From: Methanocella_A sp049676595
Lineage (GTDB): Archaea; Halobacteriota; Methanocellia; Methanocellales; Methanocellaceae
DNA length: 64,000 nt
Reading direction: 5' to 3'
Assembly (NCBI RefSeq): GCF_049676595.1
Contig: NZ_CP187259.1
Location: 2,852,001 to 2,916,000 of the forward strand
Shown here piece after piece: positions 7,601 to 14,551 of the stretch (position 1 is the stretch's first letter; each line of letters starts with the position of its first letter). The notes under the pieces were generated by a model. That model saw only the letters and a list, made by a program, of their open reading frames with translations. It did no database searches and was not told the DNA's origin. Position numbers and translations under genes: made by a program.

Positions 7601-8164
7601 TTACACCAGCGTCATGACACCTGAGATGACCGGCGGAGTGGTCAGCGTAATCGGCAGGATCGCACCAGCCGCAGGCTTTACCTCAAGAGTAAACTGCGTG
7701 TTTATGCCCAGGTTATAGCTGCCGGGGACAGTAATGTCGAGCCTGACTTTCTCGAACTCTTCGAGCATATTATCCTCAGATCCGACAGCCTGGTTGGACT
7801 TCACCCACGTGCTGACGAACGCCATCTTCGGGCTGTACTGCAGGTTGTCCTTGTAGGATACGACTATCTTGGACGTGTCGACTGGATTGTTACCAGCAGT
7901 CAGCGACAGCGTTACCAGAAGATTGGTAACTTCACCAGCTGCCCCTTTTCCGATGACGTCACCGGAGAGCTGAATGGACGAGGTGGCCTGGTCAACACCT
8001 GTGTGCACGACTTCCTTGCTCTTCTGCGAGGTGAAGAAGCCTGCACCCAGCATAACGTATGAGAAGACAGCCGCGACTACCACGAAAGCGATGAGCACTA
8101 TGGCAGCCTCAAGGCCCGTGAATGCCGCATTATTCTTCTGGAATTTTCTTCCGTTGCTTTTCAT
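7601..8164 (-). CDS. Archaellin (cassette 2, first gene, type C, short)
   Basis: 187 residues, twin of 4922-5494, with C-terminus TPPVISGVMTLV and the class III processing site AAFTG/LEAAIVLIAF. It is the promoter-proximal gene of cassette 2, with a leader of about 57 nt. TGAGGTAA precedes the ATG. It is a little shorter than its twin because a few residues are missing near residue 115. No N-X-S/T sequon. Confidence 0.95.
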   Translation of the reverse strand: MKSNGRKFQKNNAAFTGLEAAIVLIAFVVVAAVFSYVMLGAGFFTSQKSKEVVHTGVDQATSSIQLSGDVIGKGAAGEVTNLLVTLSLTAGNNPVDTSKIVVSYKDNLQYSPKMAFVSTWVKSNQAVGSEDNMLEEFEKVRLDITVPGSYNLGINTQFTLEVKPAAGAILPITLTTPPVISGVMTLV

Positions 8165-8240
8165 TATATTACCTCACAATTCTTTACATACCGGGTTATT
8201 GTTGACTACCCGGTTGCTCATAGTAAGTAGTTCATTGAGT

Positions 8241-8304
8241 GCTAATATAAATTTTTTCTAATTATTGGGAAATTATGCCAAAATAATTTCAGATATGGAA
8301 AATT
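8241..8304 (-). promoter_or_regulatory. Promoter of archaellin cassette 2
   Basis: On the minus strand AATTAGAAAAA leads into the TATA box TTTATATTAG (about 8243-8254); transcription should begin near 8221. The sequence matches the cassette 1 promoter through the TATA box and the upstream TTTCAGATATG block. A perfect inverted repeat at 8342-8358 lies about 90 bases further upstream and has no counterpart at cassette 1. Confidence 0.7.
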
Positions 8305-8341
8305 GGTTCTGGAATTACAAAAATGTAACAAAACTGAGTTT

Positions 8342-8358
8342 GTTTCAACTGTTGAAAC
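8342..8358. promoter_or_regulatory. Perfect 8+8 inverted repeat upstream of archaellin cassette 2
   Basis: GTTTCAAC-T-GTTGAAAC, an uninterrupted dyad with a one-base centre, about 95 bases upstream of the cassette 2 TATA box. Its spacing and symmetry suit a dimeric regulator site. There is no such dyad upstream of cassette 1, so the two cassettes could be switched separately. The factor is unknown. Confidence 0.4.
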
Positions 8359-8454
8359 TTAGATGATTATTATTTACAGTTAGGATTAAATGTATCGTCC
8401 GGAGCCTAATAATGATACGTGCGGCGATTTGTTCGCCGGCGCAAAATAAGCCGA

Positions 8455-8645
8455 CTTCAAAACGATATAAATATAAATGAACAGCTCGCCGATCATTGGT
8501 AAAAAGCGATTAGCATTCTGTAATATGCTTTAGATATTTGTAAAAAATGGGTAGTTACAGAAAAAATATGGTAAAACTGGGCGCTTCCGGGGCTCAGGCC
8601 GAAAGGTTTCTCCACCGTGCGGGCGAGAGCCCGGAGCAAGCCGAT
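8455..8645 (+). ncRNA. Possible structured RNA between archaellin cassette 2 and the Gln/Pro-rich protein gene
   Basis: A strong plus-strand TATA-like sequence (GATATAAATATAAATG, about 8464-8479) is followed at about 8575-8640 by GC-rich DNA that folds well. GCTTCCGGGGCTC can pair with GAGCCCGGAGC, enclosing two GNRA-capped hairpins (GGCC-GAAA-GGTT and GGGC-GAGA-GCCC). No open frame fits. The 3' part reaches the stop codon of the convergent gene at 8658, so it may instead be that gene's 3' end structure. I matched it to no known RNA family. Confidence 0.25.
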
Positions 8646-8657
8646 TCTATCTTCCAT

Positions 8658-9422
8658 TCACCGGTAGCCATAGGATGGCTGCGTACCTGTTTGACCACCG
8701 TATGCCGGCTGCCCGTATGCGGGCTGACCATAACCAGGCTGCTGATACCCGGGTTGTGGATATCCCGGCTGCTGATAACCCGGCTGCGGGTATCCGGGCT
8801 GGATGACCGGCGTTGCCGTTGCGACAGCCTGCGGAGGCACGTTGTAGTACTCGAACGCGTTCTTCGCATCGGAGAATCTGGCCGAGGTAATCACGTTACC
8901 CGTGGTATCATAGACAGTAAGCAGGATGTCGCTTCCCTTCATATCGGTGAAGCTGTAAATCGAGCTGACCATGTACGTGAGGTTGGCCATGGTGCCAGCC
9001 ATGCTGTACGGGTCCCCGTTTGCCAGCAGCTTCACGTCCAGCGAAACCGTCCGGTTGGGGTTCTCGGTGATGTACACGTTGGCATTCCCCTGCGAAGCGG
9101 AGCTCAGCTGCTCGCCGAGGATGGCCGCCCGGTCGTTATTGCCGTACGCACCGTTCGCCACAGGCTTTGCCGGTGCGGGCGGTATGTTCAGGACACCGGG
9201 CTGTTGCTGCGGCAGTTGCTGGCCCCCGAGCTGAGGCTGCTGCATACCGGTCTGCATACCTGGTTGCATGCCCTGCTGCATCGAGGGCTGCTGAGACACA
9301 GGCTGCTGTGCCCCTTGCGGGAAGCCTGCCATCTGCTGGCCCGTATTTAGCTGCTGCGCCGCTGCGGTCCCTGCCAGCAGGACCAGCGACGCAATGATAA
9401 CTGCACATAATATTGTTTTCAT
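8658..9422 (-). CDS. Secreted protein with Gln/Met/Pro-rich and (Q/P)PGY repeats
   Basis: 254 residues. ATG at 9422 follows GGGGAGG and begins a clear Sec signal peptide (MKTILCAVIIASLVLLAGTAAA, cut before QQ). The next 60 residues are Gln/Met/Gly/Pro-rich. The centre (about 75-190) looks folded, with beta strands and an NRT sequon. The C-terminus is a tandem repeat of PQPGYQQPGY type ending near SYGYR. Such Tyr/Gly/Pro/Gln tails occur in cell-wall or self-assembling proteins. I recognise no family for the central domain. It has its own promoter and stands alone between the archaellin region and the P-type ATPase remnant. Confidence 0.75.
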   Translation of the reverse strand: MKTILCAVIIASLVLLAGTAAAQQLNTGQQMAGFPQGAQQPVSQQPSMQQGMQPGMQTGMQQPQLGGQQLPQQQPGVLNIPPAPAKPVANGAYGNNDRAAILGEQLSSASQGNANVYITENPNRTVSLDVKLLANGDPYSMAGTMANLTYMVSSIYSFTDMKGSDILLTVYDTTGNVITSARFSDAKNAFEYYNVPPQAVATATPVIQPGYPQPGYQQPGYPQPGYQQPGYGQPAYGQPAYGGQTGTQPSYGYR

Positions 9423-9476
9423 CCTCAATCCTCCCCTTATAATATCTATTATGAATCCACCTGTCAATCTGGGGGG

Positions 9477-9510
9477 CATTTATATAAAAATTAACGCATT
9501 AAAAATGCGT
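9477..9510 (-). promoter_or_regulatory. Promoter with adjoining perfect dyad for the Gln/Pro-rich protein gene
   Basis: Minus-strand TATA box TTTTTATATAAATG (about 9478-9491), about 60 nt before the ATG at 9422. Directly upstream of it lies ACGCATT-aaa-AATGCGT (9494-9510), a perfect seven-base inverted repeat placed over the BRE, a usual position for an archaeal repressor or activator site. Confidence 0.5.
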
Positions 9511-9594
9511 CATAACAGATACCTGCATAAGATCGCTAGTATGCTGTTTAACACGAACAGTAAGTAGGGCCTGCTGGATAACGGCAGCCCGTTA

Positions 9595-9958
9595 TCACAT
9601 CCGCCGCTGCGTCAGCCACTTCTTCGCCTCGATCCAGCACGTAGATACTATCGCTACCAGGATTATCGCTGCCCAGGCTGTCAGAGGTAGCCCCGTTGTA
9701 AAAAATCTGGTGCAGAGCGGGTACGCTTGTGATCGTAAAAACAAGTACTATCATCCCTGCCAGCCACATGGCTCCAAAACGGTTGGTAAACAGGCCTTGC
9801 TTCAGTAGTGGCAGCCGATCCTGCTTCAGGTTCAGCGCCAGCAGGATGTGGCCGATGAGCCAGGTGACGAAAGCCGCAGTCTGCGCCGTGACTACGTCGC
9901 CAGTAGTGAAGTATTGCCAGCCGGGTAATCTGATAAATGTAATTCTATAAATGACCAT
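9595..9958 (-). pseudogene. C-terminal remnant of a P-type cation-transporting ATPase, with frameshift
   Basis: The translation TAQTAAFVTWLIGHILLALN, then LLKQGLFTNRFGAMWLAGMI and VPALHQIF, matches the C-terminal membrane domain of P-type cation ATPases. After HQIF the frame runs into non-sense sequence. Removing one A from the A6 run at 9700-9705 restores TTGLPLTAWAAIILVAIV and then WIEAKKWLTQRRM, the normal family ending, with a stop at 9595-9597. The remaining several hundred upstream residues (catalytic DKTGT domain and early helices) are absent; the sequence gives way near 9958 to the promoter of the next gene. It is therefore a decayed fragment rather than a working gene. Confidence 0.75.
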
Positions 9959-10025
9959 AATCGATTAATAGCTCCGGCTATAAACACCCGCAAGATCATT
10001 TTTGGTGCTTAAAGGTGGATATACA

Positions 10026-11795
10026 GTGTCGGGAATCCGTATCGTTACTATAGCAATAGTCGCCCTGTCTATATTACTAGTCATTGTCACGCAAGCCCAG
10101 GTAGCAGGGCCGTCGATTACCTGCTCCCCCAGCCCCGATGCCATGAAATCGGGCTCCGTCACGACCATCAGCTACACCATGGCCAATGTGGTTGATAGCG
10201 ATGTCGGAGTCGTGATCAACGGCTCGGGCGGTGACACGGTGTGGACTACGCAGCTGTCCGGCCAGGCCGCAGGAACTCATAGCGTGACATGGGACGGGAC
10301 AGACGGCCATGGCAACCCGGTCCCGGACGACAGGTACACGATTACCCTGACAGCTACTAACGGGACGATTGCAGGCCTACCCTCCGCCTTCGGGATTGCG
10401 GTAGACGGCAACGGCGACATCTACATAGCTGACGCTTTAAACCACCGGGTACTGATATTCGACAGCACAGGCGCCTTGATCCAAACCATCGGGGGGACCC
10501 GGGGTACTGGCAACTACGAGTTTAACAGCCCGTGGGATCTCGAAGTGGACGGCAACGGCAACATCTACGTAGCCGACACAGATAACAACCGGATCCAGGT
10601 ATACGACAGCACTGGCGCATGGCTACGAACCATCGAGGGCGGCAGCGTGCAGTTTAACGCCCCTGCCAGTATAGAGGTGGACACTGCAGGCAACACCTAC
10701 GTGGCCGACTCAGGTAACAACAGGATCCAGATCTTCGACAGTACCGGCACCTGGCAAGAGGACATCAGGAGATTCGGGGCCTTTGATGAGAGATTTGAAA
10801 ACCCGCGCGGCGTCGCTGTCGACGGCGCCGGCAACATCTACGTAGCCGACACCAGCAATTGCCGGATCCATAAATACGACAGCACCGGCACCTGGCTCCA
10901 GACCTTCGGGAGCCCCGGCGAAGGCAACGGAGAATTCTATAATCCGTGGGGTATTGTGGTCGACAGCGCCGGCAACATCTACGTAGCCGACACAGATAAC
11001 GGCCGAATACAGGTGTTCGACAACGCGGGCACCTGGCAGCACAACATCGAAGGATCGGCGACCGGGCCGTTTCGCTTTACCTTCGGCGTCGCGCTGGACG
11101 CCGACGAGAACATCTACATCACCGACTTCGACAATGACCCCGAGCACGACAGCGACCGGGTTTGCGTGTTTTACTCCGGCGTGGAAGGAGTAACTACGGT
11201 ATGCGTAGATAACATCGTCCCGGTAGTAACGTGCACTCTACCTGACACCTCTGTGAACGGGTGGTATACCACCGACGTACCGGTAGCTTTGTCGGCAACT
11301 GATGTCGGCGGCTCAGGAGTCGACCAGATCGAGTACAGCCTGGACAATGCGCACTGGAATACCTATACGGGCCCCTTCGAGGTAACCGGGGAGGGTACGA
11401 ACACCGTACACTGGAATTGCTCCGACAACGCCGGCAACTACGCCACCGGAAGCCGGCAGATCAACATAGACAAACCGGCCCCCGCCAGCTCAGGAAACCC
11501 GCCGCCCACGATCTCGATGGACGAGATGTACGGTAGACAGCCTACCACCACTGCAGCGCCGACCCAGTTACCGACTGCAACCTCAGGTCCGACAGCGACT
11601 GTGACCGAGACTATGGTTACGGCCACGATCACGCCATCCCCGACCCTCACGCCCACCCCGATGTCTACGCCGACTCCTGCAGCGACCCCAGAAGAGCCGA
11701 CGAGCATTCAGGGGCACTGTCTCTGGCCAATACTACTGGTGCTCGCAGTCATCGTCTTAATGGCCGGCGGCTACTACTGGATCAAGAGACAATAA
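10026..11795 (+). CDS. Membrane-anchored NHL-repeat propeller protein with Ig-like domains
   Basis: About 589 residues. GTG at 10026 follows AAAGGTGG, making it more likely than TTG at 10002. Layout: hydrophobic signal/anchor (about 5-30); FlgD-like Ig domain (about 40-120, ending DRYTITLTATNG); six NHL propeller blades (about 125-400), each with a variant of the pattern GNIYVADTDNNRIQVYDSTG; a second Ig-type domain (about 410-490, EYSLDNAHWNTYTGPF); a Thr/Pro-rich stalk; and a C-terminal membrane helix ending WIKRQ. The propeller is expected outside the cell. NGS and NGT sequons in the first domain could be glycosylated. The blade repeats are also visible at DNA level. Adhesion or scaffold roles are typical; the ligand is unknown. 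Confidence 0.85.
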   Translation: MSGIRIVTIAIVALSILLVIVTQAQVAGPSITCSPSPDAMKSGSVTTISYTMANVVDSDVGVVINGSGGDTVWTTQLSGQAAGTHSVTWDGTDGHGNPVPDDRYTITLTATNGTIAGLPSAFGIAVDGNGDIYIADALNHRVLIFDSTGALIQTIGGTRGTGNYEFNSPWDLEVDGNGNIYVADTDNNRIQVYDSTGAWLRTIEGGSVQFNAPASIEVDTAGNTYVADSGNNRIQIFDSTGTWQEDIRRFGAFDERFENPRGVAVDGAGNIYVADTSNCRIHKYDSTGTWLQTFGSPGEGNGEFYNPWGIVVDSAGNIYVADTDNGRIQVFDNAGTWQHNIEGSATGPFRFTFGVALDADENIYITDFDNDPEHDSDRVCVFYSGVEGVTTVCVDNIVPVVTCTLPDTSVNGWYTTDVPVALSATDVGGSGVDQIEYSLDNAHWNTYTGPFEVTGEGTNTVHWNCSDNAGNYATGSRQINIDKPAPASSGNPPPTISMDEMYGRQPTTTAAPTQLPTATSGPTATVTETMVTATITPSPTLTPTPMSTPTPAATPEEPTSIQGHCLWPILLVLAVIVLMAGGYYWIKRQ

Positions 11796-11947
11796 GAGAC
11801 GGGGGGCTTCGAGCTCTCCCGGCCATCATTTTTCCAGATAGACACAAACAATAAGCTCAGTGTCCATGGAAGAAGACGAACGCTGAGCTGTGCCGGCCAT
11901 CATTTCCAGGATACTCGCAAGCAGTTGCCTCTGTGCTCGTGAACGTA

Positions 11948-12120
11948 CACGAACGCTGCGCTGTGCCAGGATCACAGATTGTTACAGATTTGACAGATTG
12001 CACAGATAACTTCGAGACCCAAAATGATTGATAGCTGATCTTTAATTCTTATCAAGTCGCATCTGTGAAATCAGTGCAATCTGTCGAAATCTGTGATCTG
12101 GCACAGCGCAGCGATCGTCT
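11948..12120. repeat. Long palindromic repeat, family B copy 1 (9-bp CACAGATT units)
   Basis: Two arms of about 60 bases, 11948-12007 and 12061-12120, are imperfect reverse complements separated by about 53 bases. Each arm has an outer CAGCGCAGCG block and an inner run of CACAGATTN-type units. Further copies of the CAGCGCAGCGTTC block and shared flanking words extend the similarity to about 11860-12175. The second copy is at 32206-32380. The whole gap 11796-12337 shows only this element and no supported gene; the open frame at 12189-12437 overlaps ilvC and is rejected. Confidence 0.85.
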
Positions 12121-12337
12121 TGCTGTCTCACCCATTTTGAGCAATCAGTAACGCACAGCGCAGCGTTCTTATTGCTGTCTCATGCCACATGAGCAACGAG
12201 ATTAAAAAAGAGAACCGGGCGACTCTGGACGCGGAGGTTTTGTTCCGCCAGGTCGCCCTCTTTGTCAGGCTAGATCGAAGCCGATACACTCCTTCAGGCA
12301 CATATGCCGCAAGGCATGGCAAAGTCAAGCTGAAAGC

Positions 12338-13336
12338 TTACTTCTTCTGTTTCAGCCACGGCATCATGGAGCGGAGCTCCTTGCCCACTACTTCGATGGG
12401 ATGCTCTGCATCCTGCTGGGTCAGGGCGTTGAAGTGAGGCCTGCCGGCCATGTTTTCGAGGACCCACTCTCTTGCAAAGCGGCCATCCTGGATCTCCTCG
12501 AGGGTGCGCCACATTTCCATGCGGCTCTGGTCGTTGATGATCCTCTTGCCCCGGGTCATGCCGCCGTATTGGGCGGTATCCGAGACGCTGTCCCACATGG
12601 AAGCCATGCCGCCTTCGTAGATCAGGTCCACGATCAGCTTGAGCTCGTGAAGGGTCTCGAAGTAGGCGATCTCGGGCTGGTAGCCCGCGTTGACCAGGGT
12701 CTCGAAGGAGGCCTTGATCATTTCGGAGCAGCCGCCGCAGAGGTCTACCTGCTCGCCGAACAGGTCGGTCTCCGTTTCCTCCTTGAAGGTGGTCGCGAGC
12801 ACGCCTGCCTTGGTGCAGCCAATACCTGCAGCGTAGGCCAGAGCGTACTGCAGGGCCTTCTTAGATGCGTCCTGCTGGATGGCGACGAGGGCCGGCACGC
12901 CTGCGCCCTGCTGGTACATCCTCCTGACGAGGTGGCCCGGGCTCTTGGGGGCGATCATGACGACGTCGATGTCCCTGGAGGGCTTGATCATGCCGTAGGT
13001 GATGTTGAAGCCGTGGGAGAAGCCGAGGATCTTGCCCTTCTTCATGTAGGGCTCGATCTGCTCGTGGTACACTTTGCCCTGCAGCTCGTCCGGGATGAGC
13101 ATCTGGATGTAGTCCGCCTGCTGGGCGGCTTCCTCGATGGTAGCCACTTTCAGGCCGTCCTTCTTCGCCTGCTCCCAGGAGGCCCCGCCCTTGCGGAGGC
13201 CTACGATGACGTCGAGGCCGGAGTCCTTGAGGCTCTGAGACTGGGCCATGCCCTGGCTGCCGTAGCCGATGATCGCGATTTTCTTGCCTTTGAGAATCTT
13301 GAGATCTGCGTCCTTCTCGTAGTAGATGGTCGCCAT
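12338..13336 (-). CDS. ilvC: Ketol-acid reductoisomerase
   Basis: 332 residues, the class I (short) length. The enzyme isomerises and reduces acetolactate and acetohydroxybutyrate in valine, leucine and isoleucine synthesis. The Rossmann motif GYGSQGMAQ lies near residue 25, the cofactor-selecting loop GLRKGGASW near 47, and the Mg-binding ETDLFGEQ near 190, followed by the C-terminal knotted domain with CGGCSEMI and YFETLHELK. It is separated by about 19 kb from ilvBN and cimA. It is transcribed divergently from the HTH_10 regulator at 13409, with a dyad at 13383-13396 between them, which suggests but does not show regulation by that protein. Confidence 0.97.
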   Translation of the reverse strand: MATIYYEKDADLKILKGKKIAIIGYGSQGMAQSQSLKDSGLDVIVGLRKGGASWEQAKKDGLKVATIEEAAQQADYIQMLIPDELQGKVYHEQIEPYMKKGKILGFSHGFNITYGMIKPSRDIDVVMIAPKSPGHLVRRMYQQGAGVPALVAIQQDASKKALQYALAYAAGIGCTKAGVLATTFKEETETDLFGEQVDLCGGCSEMIKASFETLVNAGYQPEIAYFETLHELKLIVDLIYEGGMASMWDSVSDTAQYGGMTRGKRIINDQSRMEMWRTLEEIQDGRFAREWVLENMAGRPHFNALTQQDAEHPIEVVGKELRSMMPWLKQKK

Positions 13337-13382
13337 TATAACACCATATCTACATCACCAGCCGATCACTTTAAGATTTAGC

Positions 13383-13396
13383 CCGAACATATTCGG
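13383..13396. promoter_or_regulatory. Dyad in the ilvC / HTH_10 divergent spacer
   Basis: CCGAA-CATA-TTCGG inside the 72-base spacer between ilvC and the regulator. It overlaps the expected control region of both genes and lies just before a TTTGATATATATG sequence that may be the regulator's TATA box. Confidence 0.4.
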
Positions 13397-13408
13397 TGTT
13401 TGATATAT

Positions 13409-14056
13409 ATGGAATCCTCCCCGACCAGTAGCAGCATCGCCATTAGCATCGGTATCAAACACCACGACTGCTGGCACTATAAGCTCTCCCGGGGGCTCAG
13501 GGCTACCATCCTGGTCCGCTACACGTATGTCCTGCCTAACAGGCAGCTCTACGGTTACCAGACGATCATGACGCCAGCCTTAGCCAGCCTCGGGCCATAC
13601 CTGTCAAAGCTGCCCGAAATCAAGAGATACTCCATCCTCTCCCAGGGTTCCGGCCGGGCAGAAGTAGTCACCTGGGCCGAGCAGAGCTCGATCCTGGAAC
13701 ACCTGCTAAAGACCAACTGCGTGTTCATCGGGCCCACCGTGGTGAGGGACGGCATCGAAAACTGGCAGATCATGGCGCCCTCCAGAGAAGAGTTACAGGA
13801 AGCCATCGCCAGCCTCGAAAAGCACGCCGAGATCGCCTACATCAGGAACACCGCGTCCGCCCACTCCAGCGAAGGGCTCACCGAACGCCAGACCTCCGCG
13901 CTCGCAGCCGCCGTAGAGATGGGGTACTTCGACTCTCCCCGCAAGGCGTCCATCGAAGACGTGGCCAGAATGCTGGGAATATCGGCGTCGACTGCGGTAG
14001 AGCACCTGCGGAAGGCGGAGAAGAAGGTGCTGGAGAATTACGTACACCCAGTCTAA
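13409..14056 (+). CDS. HTH_10 (bacterio-opsin activator type) transcription regulator
   Basis: About 215 residues. The C-terminal 55 residues form an HTH_10 domain (LTERQTSALAAAVEMGYFD, then MLGISASTAVEHLRKAEKK), as in the archaeal Bat/HTH_10 family. The N-terminal 150 residues resemble the small-molecule or stress-sensing part seen in family members, but I recognise no defined fold. ATG at 13409 is preferred; TTG at 13400 would add three residues. The gene points away from ilvC. Downstream, the family A repeat begins 20 bases after the stop codon. Target genes are not known; ilvC and the gene itself are the nearest candidates. Confidence 0.85.
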   Translation: MESSPTSSSIAISIGIKHHDCWHYKLSRGLRATILVRYTYVLPNRQLYGYQTIMTPALASLGPYLSKLPEIKRYSILSQGSGRAEVVTWAEQSSILEHLLKTNCVFIGPTVVRDGIENWQIMAPSREELQEAIASLEKHAEIAYIRNTASAHSSEGLTERQTSALAAAVEMGYFDSPRKASIEDVARMLGISASTAVEHLRKAEKKVLENYVHPV

Positions 14057-14076
14057 ATGGTAACCATGGAAAAATG

Positions 14077-14537
14077 AACCACCGCGGCACGGCCTCTGAT
14101 CATGACAACTGGAAAATAGAGGTTCTAACCACGGCGGCACGGCGACACCAAGACAATGGCGAGATACGACAAGCTGGATAGATAGTTGAACCACGGCGGC
14201 ACGGCGACACCAAGACAATGGCGAACCACGAAGAAGTAGGGCTATTCTTATAATCCACGGCGACACCAAGACAGCTCATTAACCAAAAAGCTGCTTGCAT
14301 GCCGATCGTTGAATTCTGCCAGGCCTCCGGCTCCCGGATACTGAAATACATTTGTCTCCGTGCTGTCAGTCCGCCGTGCCGCCGTGGATAGATAAAAAAG
14401 AGCCTGACCTTCAAGGTACTGACTCGCGCCGTGTCGCCGTGCCGCCGTGGTAAGAACATTAATCTGGTTATCCTTTCTCAGTTTGTCGCCGTGTCGCTGT
14501 GCCGTTGTGGTTACTAGTCATTGTGCCGCCATGGTTT
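14077..14537. repeat. Long palindromic repeat, family A copy 1 (9-bp CACGGCGGC units)
   Basis: The left half (14077-14275) carries four scattered copies of an AACCACGGCGGCACGGCGAC-type unit. The right half (14352-14537) carries the reverse complement, as CCGTGCCGCCGTGG-type units. The units themselves have a 9-base period. Copy 2 at 46210-46755 has the same order of units and the same intervening words, such as ATTAATCTGGTTATC. It fills the gap between the HTH_10 gene and the sensor kinase. Open frames inside it are repeat artefacts. Confidence 0.85.
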
Positions 14538-14551
14538 AGTATATCAGTTCA

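Noticed and set aside
8547..9350. 267-residue frame opposite the Gln/Pro-rich protein
   Set aside because: Its Arg/Leu/His-rich translation mirrors the repeat of the real gene, which has a clear signal peptide and Shine-Dalgarno site.
11948..12120. CRISPR array reading of the CACAGATT repeat
   Set aside because: Units are 9 bases and adjacent without spacers, and the arms are inverted; no cas genes are near.
12189..12437. Small frame overlapping the 3' end of ilvC
   Set aside because: Starts in repeat-flank DNA and runs antisense into ilvC; no family match.
12401..13381. 326-residue open frame opposite ilvC
   Set aside because: Antisense shadow of ilvC with Ala/Leu/Asp/His-rich composition and no ribosome site.
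14077..14537. Insertion sequence reading of family A
   Set aside because: No transposase frame, no defined terminal repeats and no flanking duplication visible.
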